64,000 nucleotides of DNA, from NCBI GenBank assembly GCA_940671915.1, contig CALNVZ010000174.1, forward strand, positions 1,889,705-1,953,704. The letters are read 5' to 3'. Position numbers and translations under genes: made by a program. Positions within the stretch are counted from its first letter, which is position 1. Every line of letters starts with the position of its first letter. Positions 35,601 through 43,712 of the stretch are shown here, one piece after another. The stretch is from Paracentrotus lividus. Taxonomy: Eukaryota; Echinodermata; Echinoidea; Camarodonta; Echinidae. The notes beneath the pieces are model-generated. The model saw nothing but the letters and a program-made list of their open reading frames with translations. It searched no databases and was not told the DNA's origin.

Positions 35601-38260
35601 TATTACGAGGCAAAGTATTGGTGGTTGGGCCAGTAAATTAAATCATTTATGAATAAAAGAAAAAGGTTTCTGAAATCTTAAAATACCAGCATTTAAAACA
35701 TTTTGTAAAAAGCTACAGTACAAAGGCATTGCTTTTAACGCAATTTATAGCAAAACCAAAAACTTTATTCCAATTAGCTTTATGTTCGTACCATTTCAAG
35801 AAAACGTATAAGAGAGCGACTTTCAAGTTACTTCAAATGAAAAACAAAGAGCTCTAGACCTGTCTCAAATGGATATTGCTAATGATCACGTACATATACC
35901 AAGTAGGTCTAATTGGATGTCCCGGACACTCCTTTGAAAATATTTAAAAGCACTGTCTTTGTAATTTATCACAAAATAAAAGAAAATATTGTGGAGAACA
36001 AATAGCCTATATTGATGATATTATAAAGCATAATTCAACATACATATTTTTTTGGCTTAAAGGTCTACTAAATTAGAAAAATAATTGTCCATTTTTCGTT
36101 AGAAGGAATCATCAGAAGTCCCATATTACCACCCATTCTTTTAAAAACACTTTTGATAATTTATTATGATCATTTGAAAAGCCCATAATTGCCCATCCCG
36201 CTGCTATAAGCCCCGCCCCTAAAAGCTTCCGAAGCGATATCGTAGTCACGTGACGTGACGTATTGTGAGTAAGCCAGGTGCAAGGACGGTGTGTATGCCG
36301 TGTAGAGATGCAGGGAGCGCCGAGCTGGCGGGGCCGCTACCCCATGCTCCCGTTGCATGTCGACCATATATACTGTTCTTTCACACATTAGATTAGTCAC
36401 TAGAATGATGTTTTGGACACGATTTCATCAATAAATGTCTAATTCTTGTGTATATAAGGGTTGTAGTAAGACCACTGAGGATGCTAGGGCCTAGCTTTTA
36501 TGCTTGCATCGTTTTCCAAAAGAGAATGAAAGCTTTTGGAGTTTGGAGAAGTAAGTCAAGCTTACTTGAGCAGATTGGCTATGGGCACAAATGTATACTA
36601 GTACTCGCAGTGATTTTGCCGAAGTTGACTTTAAATAATTTAATTCCTAATTCAATATGAAGGAAATGAGAATATTGTTTGAGTAGGTTAGACCTACTGA
36701 CAAGTAATAACATCTCTCTACTTACAGTTTATCAAATAGAGGTCAATTGATGATAACCATGGATATACTGGAGGGGCGAAGGCAGAATGAAAGTAGGACA
36801 GTTATGGCAATACTAGTAGTATATACAGGCGACGAGATCAGACTATACATGTAATATGAGGGCAGTGTGATGTGTATTCGCATGCTACTACTATGCAGAA
36901 AATATGACCTCATAGGGCAGATATGGTGCTAGTGCGTGTCGTGTATGTGTACACTTAATACACACATGACATGAATTTGCCCTATATAGCTGCCCTATCA
37001 CCTCTAACTCTAACACATATAACTCACAGTCCATGTACAGACAGACGAGGATGTTTGGTAGAAGAATGATAGAATTACGCAAGATTTGAATATTTTGGGG
37101 CAAAATTGTTCACTGATGATATGTAACAGATATTTCTTAGGACTTTCATATACTAAATCTACATTCATTATTAGTCAATTTTTGTTAGTTCTCTCTTGCA
37201 CAAAGGAGTCCAATATTGCGTTTTGTGTACATAGATGCATTATGCTAGTCGCCGTTTGTTTGGGGTCTTACTTTCAATACGTCATTCCGCTAATGAACCA
37301 ATCAGCTCACAGGTTTCAGGAATGTTACCAAAACCTACAGTTTTCCACATTTTTCGTGAAATTGAGACTTTCTTATGAAAAACAAATTTCACATTCGTTT
37401 TTAGAAGTAAGTATCCACTGAATAAGCTCAATTTGTTTTTCTTATTAGTAGACCTTAAAGCATGCAAAAGACAAAAAAACATGGCTTCAATTTCGTTAAG
37501 TGTCTAGAGACACCCCCCCCCCCAATCCTATATCTTTATTTATTTTTTCAATTTTTATTTAGGAATCTACTTTTAGGGTATTTTTGAAGAAAGAAAAAAA
37601 AGAAAGAAAGTAGGCCCGGCCTAACTGTTAGATCAACTTGCTATAGTAGGGCCAGGTCAGATTTATAACTCCATGATTTTACTAAAATATATCAAATCAT
37701 GGAAGTAGTCTATACTCAGTTATTGGGTGTTCAGACACTATTTTAACCAACCATTTGAAAAGGTTTAGAATCTACAAGCAATGTCTTTGAAGTTTTTTTG
37801 CACAAAATGTTTGAAAATATGATGAAAAGCAGTAGAGTAGGGTCTAGTCTCTAGATCTATCATCTAGATCTAGATCTAACCCTACTCAACGTAAATTGTA
37901 AATTTTTGGCTAAATCCTGAGACAAAAAAAAACAAACATGTTTCTGTTAATTAAGTAACCCCCTTATTACTACCTCTTTGGATAACTCTTCATTCAGATG
38001 CAACAATTAAATCCCCATCATGCCAATTTTCACACACCATTCACCGATTTCCCCCTCATTGTCATCATGTTTGAAATTTAGATAAGATGCCACAATCTGA
38101 CGTCTATTCCTAATCCTAGATCTATAGATTTCCAGATCTATATAAATAAAGAGATAGAGAAAGGTCTAGAATATATAAATTTACCATACTCAAGATGAAC
38201 ACATGATGATAAAAGAAGACAAACAAGTGCCCAATATATCGCTGAAGTTTTATACAACAT
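20615..38260 (-). CDS. kirrel: Kirrel/Neph-like immunoglobulin-superfamily adhesion receptor, complete
   Basis: Single-pass membrane protein. The Kirrel/Neph family (fly Rst/Kirre) mediates cell recognition with nephrin-type partners. CDS exons in coding order: 38260-38185, 31462-31139, 30413-30096, 28203-28069, 27702-27583, 27027-26773, 26300-26166, 25809-25645, 25001-24894, 24403-24147, 20953-20615; total 2232 nt, 743 residues. Exon 1 is a signal peptide (M-L-Y-K-T, then W-A-L-V-C-L-L-L). Ig1 (about 26-133) has F-W-I-K-D-G and G-E-Y-N-L-K-I-T-D; Ig2 134-239 has T-I-T-W-F-R; Ig3 240-324; Ig4 325-409; Ig5 410-509 has W-S-W-K-D and Y-N-C-T-V-Y-N. Each Ig has its cysteine pair. The membrane helix is at about 514-537, then R-R-R. 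The acidic, Tyr-rich tail ends T-N-V, a class I PDZ ligand like the vertebrate T-H-V. The first nine introns are phase 1; the last is phase 0. Linker D-V-Q-H-A-P matches Kirrel D-V-H-H-P-P. It is probably one pro-orthologue of KIRREL1-3. Confidence 0.95.
21282..23940 (-). mobile_element. Dead, 5'-truncated non-LTR retrotransposon (APE endonuclease + reverse transcriptase)
   Basis: It lies in the last Kirrel intron (20954-24146), in the same sense as the gene. At 23575-23940 is the C-terminal part of an AP-type endonuclease (I-I-I-G-D-F-N-S-H-S-A-S-W-G, then N-P-D-L-A-F-A). The endonuclease N terminus is absent, so the copy is 5'-truncated near 23945. The reverse transcriptase at 22290-23420 has N-K-A-A-G-L-D-D, Y-R-P-I-S-L-L, A-F-V-D-L-S-A-A-Y, G-L-P-Q-G-S-V-L-A-P and catalytic Y-A-D-D. 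A TAA at 22290-22292 breaks the frame right after Y-A-D-D-L-C-I-A. The same frame then continues to 21282 and ends with a C-E-C-G...H-L-L-Q-C zinc-knuckle-like motif. At least two frameshifts separate endonuclease and RT (near 23575 and 23405). The overall order fits the Jockey/CR1 group. No clear target duplication was found. Confidence 0.92.
25195..25290. repeat. Interspersed repeat with GGACAACT/AGTTGTCC words (Kirrel intron 8)
   Basis: Contains GTAGTTGTCCAGGGGGTAATTGTCC and a GGTTAGGGTTTGG stretch. A related copy in the opposite sense is at about 33293-33432, so this is a dispersed repeat. Non-coding. Confidence 0.45.
28382..28637. mobile_element. MITE with GGTTCCCAGC ends (Kirrel intron 3)
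   Basis: GGTTCCCAGC at 28382 and GCTGGGAACC ending at 28637 are exact 10-bp inverted repeats. The interior repeats AATTCCCTGA and TTTTCCCTGAC words in both halves. The superfamily is not assigned. Confidence 0.7.
28638..30095 (-). other. Rest of Kirrel intron 3
   Basis: AT-rich intron between the Ig2 exon and the first Ig3 exon. Scanning both strands I see no further exon or defined element. Confidence 0.5.
33293..33432. repeat. Interspersed AGTTGTCC/GGACAACT repeat, inverted copy
   Basis: Words GGACAACTACCC, GGACAATTACCTCCC, GGACAACTCCCC and, after a G run, GGGGTAATTGTCC mirror the repeat at 25195-25290. The outer ends AGGACAACT and AATTGTCCT face each other, so it may be a foldback MITE. 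Confidence 0.45.
34591..34794. mobile_element. TA-flanked foldback MITE rich in GAGACGTCTC
   Basis: Inside a TA duplication the ends are AGGGTGCTATCT and AGATAGCACCCT, exact 12-bp inverted repeats. The interior is a near-perfect palindrome with GGAGACGTCTCCGCG, AGAATAGAAATTTCGTCTCC and ATAGTATTAGAGACGTCTC in mirrored order. It is related to the GACGTC-rich sequence at 42816-43222 and in the duplicate. Confidence 0.8.
34857..35010. mobile_element. Right-truncated copy of the CTGTATAAG MITE
   Basis: Starts CTGTATAAGCCAATATTTTC and follows the element at 7945-8130 through GAAGTGGAAATTTTCGCG. The right CTTATACAG end is missing and unrelated sequence follows. Confidence 0.7.
36061..37454 (+). mobile_element. 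Kolobok-like DNA transposon remnant with a THAP exon
   Basis: TTAA at 36057-36060 and 37455-37458 flanks inverted ends: AGGTCTACTAA on the left, TTAGTAGACC on the right, with similarity extending over about 27 bases. Inside, from an ATG at 36435 (+), the frame reads M-S-N-S-C-V-Y-K-G-C and, after one in-frame TAG, H-R-F-P-K-E-N-E-S-F-W-S. This is the start of a THAP zinc finger (C-x(2-4)-C...H-x-F-P). A GTAAGT donor follows at about 36550. TTAA duplications plus a THAP transposase fit the Kolobok superfamily; P-type is the alternative. At 1.39 kb with a stop in THAP it is a deleted, dead copy. Confidence 0.7.
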
Positions 38261-38760
38261 CGTGCCACACAAAATTAAAGTCAAGATGAGATGCACAACT
38301 TCAAGCCTAAGCTAAGGTCCAAAAGGCAAAACGAGTCTCTCAGTTTCTCAGAGTCAGAATTTCACTTTCGTTCCGCCTCAGATCCTAGTTTTTGCTTTCA
38401 CTTCAGATAAGTTGGTAGAACTAAAAGAACTCTGAACCAGCTCTTCGATGCTTTCCAAATTTCATAGATGATGATTCAAAGGCCAACTCAGAACTTCCTC
38501 TCTTGCTCTAGCTTCATCAGCAGTCGAGCTAGCTCACTATCACTAGCACTGGCGCTGCTGGCATACGCTGCGCTTCTAATTCTGCGGGCTAATACCAATC
38601 TTGGCTTATTTTGCGCCGAGACTAGCCGGGTCCGCATCGTCACGAGCAAGTACCGGTACCTATGTTGCACACAGGATGGGATAGGCGGATCCCCCGATCT
38701 TCCCTCTTCCAGTGAAACTTTTTCTTACGCTACGCCAAATTGATTGACAGCTCTCGATCG
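38261..38760 (-). promoter_or_regulatory. Probable Kirrel 5' UTR and promoter region
   Basis: This is the stretch just upstream of the signal-peptide ATG. The part 38490-38740 is clearly more GC- and CpG-rich than its flanks. No TATA box at a convincing distance is seen. The transcription start cannot be fixed from sequence. Short open frames on both strands look like composition effects. Confidence 0.4.
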
Positions 38761-39344
38761 GAGTGACGGGTGGATTTACCTTAATTTCATTGCATGTATT
38801 TTACACACCCTCGCTGTGTTCAGGGCAATTAATAAAACTAATTTTTAAGGACGTGAAAAGAGCTTCAAGATGTTTCATAGAATATTTTAAACATCTTGAT
38901 CATGAATATGACGAGATATGGAATTAAGATCAGCGTTTTGGATCAGGATATCGCTCATCTCAGCGCTGATTTAAAGGCTTCTGGGATAGACTTTCTACAT
39001 CGATTCGATTAAGGTAAGCCATTTATAAGGGACCGCATCAAAATATTGCATTGCAGAAAAATAGTGGTTCTGCATCAGCTTATAGTTATACCTGCAAAAC
39101 GTCACGCGTTATAAAGCATTCAGATTTCAGATGCGATTGTGGGATCAGAAGCAAGAGCTTGAAAACTAAATCGAGACTTGTAGAATTGATACAGGTGAGT
39201 CAAAATTGAATTAGCTGTAGAAGGTTAGATGAGAATATCATCTTCATTATTCATTAATTTAATTGAAGGATCAAATAAACAAGTTCAGTCAATTGAGTGT
39301 GAAACCAGGGAGAGGTAGAAGAGAGGGTCGAAGAGAGGGTGCCA
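38761..39344. other. Upstream flank of Kirrel, no feature seen
   Basis: AT-rich single-copy-looking sequence. No gene, RNA or element is recognised. Confidence 0.5.
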
Positions 39345-39606
39345 GGTAAAAATGGCAGAGGCAAAAATGGCAGAGGCAAAAATGGCAGAGGCAAAAATGG
39401 CAGAGGCAAAAATGGCAGAGGCAAAAATGGCAGAGGCAAAATGGCAGAGGCAAAAATGGCAGAGGCAAAAATGGCAGAGGCAAAAATGGCAGAGGTAAAA
39501 ATGGAAGAGGTAAAAATGGCAGAGGCAAAAATGGCCAGAGGCAAAAATGGCCAGAGGTAAAAATGCAGAGGTAAAAATGGCAGAGATAAAAATGCCAGAA
39601 GTAAAT
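39345..39606 (+). repeat. 15-bp minisatellite (GGCAGAGGCAAAAAT)n
   Basis: About 16-17 units, almost perfect in the left half and with GGTAAAAAT and single-base variants to the right. Because 15 is a multiple of three, open frames run through it (repeats of K-N-G-R-G and M-A-E-A-K on this strand). They are repeat artefacts with no gene context. The same unit occurs inverted at 43287-43712 and 54044-54480. Confidence 0.92.
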
Positions 39607-40440
39607 GGAATGTCTGTCGCAAAGCCCATGCTCATAATTATGGCAAATTCCCTTTAGGAAAAGGGAGTAAAACATTTTTAAAGAAAACTGAGAAGGATTT
39701 TCAAATTTAAATGCTGGACTGCCTGCAGGGTCCTTATCTTGAGAATTGACTGACTTCCATTTGTAGGATACTATCTGCTATGAGATATTGCTATACCAAA
39801 GTGAACGATTGTTTTATTTACATTTTTACCTTTTAACTGTACGTTATAGCAAATTATAAATAAATTACGACGTCAGTGTGGAAATGCCATCTTAAATAGG
39901 TGTGCACGTTTTTGTTTAACATACAAACAACAAAATGTCTTACAAAAGTAATTCTTTATCATTTTTACCTCATGAGAGAAAAATAGAATAACCAATACGA
40001 TTTGATGTAACACGTGCAGTATGACTATAACAATCGCCAATACTTTGATATTGCAATCTATATAATAAAAGCCGAAGCCGAAGGCAATAAAACGGAGAGC
40101 TGCCACTGCCCGAAAACGGGGTAGTACCCGTTCTCGCGTGTTTTGCGGGTGATGCGCAGCGAGACCCCACACAGCTTCATCTATCTGTACTGCATGAACG
40201 CATGGAAAGTAACGCTTTCCCCTCTATGTTCTTTGGTATCGAGGGTTCGGTGCGAATGTTTGTCGCCGTCGTTGTTTTTTAGTTTCGACACTTTGCTCAA
40301 CAAATCACTTAACAAAAAAAGCAGTGCCACGTCACATTCAGAAGTCATGAAATACGACCGTTTGGATGTAATTTGCCATTTGCGATGAGATAGGACCGGA
40401 GTTTCTGCCGATCGATCGATCGCTGTAATCTATTGGTGTC
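39607..40440. other. Spacer with a possible Helitron-like or SINE-like unit
   Basis: From about 40056 the sequence TCTATATAATAAAAGCCGAAG resembles a Helitron 5' end (TC followed by an A/T-rich start). It is followed by about 350 bases of GC-richer DNA (GCCGAAGCCGAAGGC, CGAAAACGGGGTAGTACCCG hairpin, CGATCGATCGATCG). I see no CTRR 3' end and no Rep/helicase coding, so this is only a suggestion. Confidence 0.25.
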
Positions 40441-40467
40441 TTTAAGAAAGCAAAAACAAAGTTAATC

Positions 40468-40470
<3 letters not shown>

Positions 40471-40506
<36 letters not shown>
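40471..40506. repeat. Poly(A) tract
   Basis: A run of about 36 A in the plus strand. It could be the tail of a retro-inserted sequence to its left, but no source element was recognised. Confidence 0.85.
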
Positions 40507-40507
<1 letters not shown>

Positions 40508-40740
40508 CAATGAAAATATACATGTTATAGAGAAGAGAGAGAGAGATACTTTTTTTAAATTATTATATTAAAGTAAAAAAAAAAAAAAGTAAAAGGGAGG
40601 ATGGACAGCCGGGAAATTGATAGACAAACCAAACACTAAAATTTTGATTTTTTTTTTATTTTTTAATTTTTTAATTTCGGGTATTTTCTTTTTTTCTTCT
40701 TTTTCCCCTTCTTTTTTAAAGTATTTTATTGGGTTTTGTT

Positions 40741-41400
40741 TTTGATATTTCCGTTCAGGGAGGGCTGCGCGCTTCAAGAATAATGTTTGATAAAAATATT
40801 TAATACCTGAGATGATACATCCTGAAAGGAATTTCTTCAATTATACCATATAAGTGATGAGTAAAAAAATAGTGGCAAAATCCGGAGAGGAAAAGGAAAA
40901 CGAAAGTAAAACTATGAGTATAGAAAGAGGATGGAACGAGAAAAGGATAAAAGTATAGTGGTGACTGTATTTGAATAATTCGTTGATTAGCAGGGCCTGA
41001 AATGTGTGTTTTTGTTTTTGTTTGTTGTTGTGTTGTTTTTTTTGTGTGTGTGATGATTGGTATTGATTCCGAATGCAAAGTTAGCGAAAATCTAGAAGGA
41101 AAGAAGTCTAATCGCATATATAAAATATGTATAAGAAGCACTTGAATCGGAGGGGAAAATAGAGAGAGAGACAGAAAAGAGAGAGAGAGAGAGAGATGGG
41201 GTAAAGGAATAAACAATCTATGGCGGACGGTTTTCAAGGTATCGAACATTTTTACATGTAATATAACAACACGATATTCCTCTTTTATTAATATATTTTA
41301 AACAAAAACAGTAAAAAAAACAACCAAAAACAAACAAACAAAAAAAAATGGGTCGGCTGAAATTTTTTTTATAGTTTGTTTGTTTTTTTTTTTCTTTTTT
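40741..41400. repeat. Diverged tandem duplication, left copy
   Basis: Matches 41839-42460 in order at an offset of about 1098-1102 bases. Shared blocks include TTTGATATTT, CAAGRATAATGTTTKATAAA, TGTCTTCAATT/TTTCTTCAATT, AGTAAAACKATGAG, TCTATGGYGGAC, GGTATCGAA and GGGTCRGSTGAAA. Similarity is moderate with many indels. Non-coding, A/T-rich. Confidence 0.7.
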
Positions 41401-41838
41401 AAATGAAATTTTAAAGGGCGTCATAAAATATATACACCCCAAAAGAGAGAGTGAGGAAAAAGGTGCGTCATATAAATAATAATTTAAAATCCATGTTATG
41501 GAGGAGGTGGTGAGGATGCTCAAAAGATATATAAACTAAAACAGTATAGGTAGCCGGAAATTAAAAGAGAAACCATATTATCAAAATTAAGATATTCAAA
41601 ATAGACATAATTTTCATTATGATCGAAAATCAATGCAATATTTCAAAATGAATATAATATTTGTTATTACGAGGAAAACTCAAATAATAAATGGGAAATT
41701 GTTCGACCAATGGCCCCAAAAGAACACTTACACATTTTAATTCAAGCAGATATCATGCACATTGTAAAATATACCTCACCTCTCAGTCTAACTGGATTCG
41801 TTTTTTTTTTTTTTTTTTTTTTTTTGGGGGGGGGGTGT

Positions 41839-42460
41839 TTTGATATTTGGGTTGATAGGCCCGTTTCAAGGATAATGTTTTGATAAAGCATTCATATCTA
41901 ATTATACGTTTCTGAAATGAATGTCTTCAATTAAACTGATATAAGATAATGAAAATATATAGGGAAAGGAAAGGAAAAAAAACAAAAACAAAAGTAAAAC
42001 GATGAGCAACATGCGCATATTTTGGGTGGTGGGGGGGCTTAAGGGGCTCAAAATTTACCTTAGAGGGGAGCTAAACTGACCTGAAGGGGGAGCCAAAGTT
42101 GATCGAAAGCAATATAAAATTATAGAAATAAAAATAGAAATAAATTTAAAAAAAAAAATAAAAATGGGAGAAAGAATAAAAACCTAATGGAAGGACTTAA
42201 CTCAATCCCCTATGATTCGTATGCGACCTTCTTGGAGCCGATATTATTCTTTTTAAAACAAATAAGGGAAAGTTATAGCGGAAAGATAGAGAGAGAAAGG
42301 GAAAGGTAATGAAATCTATGGTGGACTGCTGCATGGTATCGAAACATTTTATATGTAATTATTATAATAAAATACATTAACATTCCTTCTTTATTTTAGT
42401 ATACATTTTCAAAAAAGAAAAAAATTAGCGTGGGTCAGGTGAAAATCGTTTTTTTTTAAA
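41839..42460. repeat. Diverged tandem duplication, right copy
   Basis: Partner of 40741-41400. A 47-base T/G homopolymer stretch (41779-41835) sits between the copies. It ends at the T/A tract directly before the 10.75-kb duplicated unit begins. Confidence 0.7.
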
Positions 42461-42815
42461 ATGTTGGTATTAAATTTGTATAGGTAACAATCCAAATAAA
42501 TAGTAATTATGTCCTATCCCCTGTGCTGCTACGGGCACTGCTGCTAGTAGCTCATAATCAGCTAGTCCAAATGGAAGGCAATCAATTTAAAGTTTAAGAA
42601 TACCTCAACAATGATATTTTATAATCCCTTCTTATAACTAAAACTTTCTTTGTTAACTATTTACCCCTTCTGGTATCATCACTTCGCGGAAACACATTTG
42701 AGACGGATTTGTCAACATGGTTTTGCCATTATAGCTTGTTTCCTAAGTCTCCGCTTTCTCCCTTAATTTTCAGACACGTTTCTAATAGGTCCTACTCTTT
42801 ATACACGAAACAAAG

Positions 42816-43222
42816 GATTCCGTCGGGGAGATGTCTCCGCGATGGATAAAAGTATTAGAGACGTCTCCCTTTGTCGCGGAGATGTAGTAGAGACGTCTCC
42901 TGGACGTCTCCGATACATTTATCATAAACTGTAACAAAAGCAATTTCAAAAACCATCTCAAAGTTGTATCCGCGACTCATGAAACGTTTTAAACAAATTT
43001 TAAAAAAATTGTTGCGGAGACGTCTCCGAGACGTTTCATGAGTCCGAGAAACAACTTTGAGATGGTCTTTGAAAGTGCTTTGTTACAGTTTTTTTTTTTA
43101 ACTGTCGCGGGACACGTCGTGGAGACATCTCCGCGACGTCTCCGCAACATCGGAGACGGAGACGTAATTTTTTTTTTTTTAATCTGTCGCGAAGGCGTTT
43201 TCGAGAAGTGAGATAACACCCA
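42816..43222. repeat. GACGTC-rich foldback element (copy A)
   Basis: About 70-base arms mirror each other around 43010: CTGTAACAAAAGCAATTTC, CCATCTCAAAGTTGT and CTCATGAAACGTTT on the left, and their complements at 43020-43090. Several GGAGACGTCTCC palindromes lie in the outer parts. The right end GAGATAACACCC resembles the end of the foldback at 34591-34794, so the two are probably relatives. Confidence 0.7.
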
Positions 43223-43286
43223 AGGGAATTGGCCATGTTTATTCATGGGATTTCCTCTGACAATTTAATTGCGTAAGACCTGACAT

Positions 43287-43712
43287 TTTACTCTGCCATT
43301 TTTACCTCCGCCATTTTTACCTCTGCAATTTTTACCTCTGCCATTTTTGCCTCTGCCCATTTTACCTCTGCCATTTTTACCTCTGCCATTTTGCCTCTGC
43401 CATTTTTACCTCTGCCATTTTTACCTCTGCCATTATTACCTCTGCCGTTTTTACCTCTGCCATTTTTGCCTCTGCCATTATTACCTCTGCCCATTTTTGC
43501 CTCTGCCATTTTTACCTCTGCCATTTTTACCTCTGCCATTATTACCTCTGCCGTTTTTACCTCTGCCATTTTTGCCTCTGCCATTATTACCTCTGCCATT
43601 TTTACCTCTGCCATTTTTTGCCTTCTGCCTTTTTACCTCTGCCATTTTTACCTCTGCCATTTATTACCTCTGCCATTTTTACCTCTGCCATTATTACCTC
43701 TGCCATTTTTTA
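43287..43712 (-). repeat. 15-bp minisatellite, inverted orientation (copy A)
   Basis: About 28 units of CCTCTGCCATTTTTA with ATTATT and GTTTTT variants; read on the minus strand this is the same unit as at 39345-39606. Open frames through it on both strands follow from the unit length and are not genes. Confidence 0.92.

Larger units (their letters stand above)
31463..38184 (-). other. Kirrel intron 1 (6.7 kb) between signal-peptide and Ig1 exons
   Basis: A phase-1 intron, the usual place for signal-peptide/Ig junctions. It carries the repeats listed separately: an AGTTGTCC repeat (33293-33432), a GACGTC foldback (34591-34794), a truncated TA MITE (34857-35010) and a THAP-bearing element (36061-37454). 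AGATCT words cluster near 37854-37878. Nothing else gene-like is seen. Confidence 0.6.

Noticed and set aside
36448-36660. Independent small gene at the THAP region
   Set aside because: The THAP frame is the neighbouring reading frame, carries a stop, and lies inside TTAA-flanked inverted ends, so it is transposon debris.
39254-39675. Open frames on both strands encoding repeats such as K-N-G-R-G or F-A-S-A-I
   Set aside because: They are translations of a 15-bp minisatellite; a unit divisible by three keeps every frame open.
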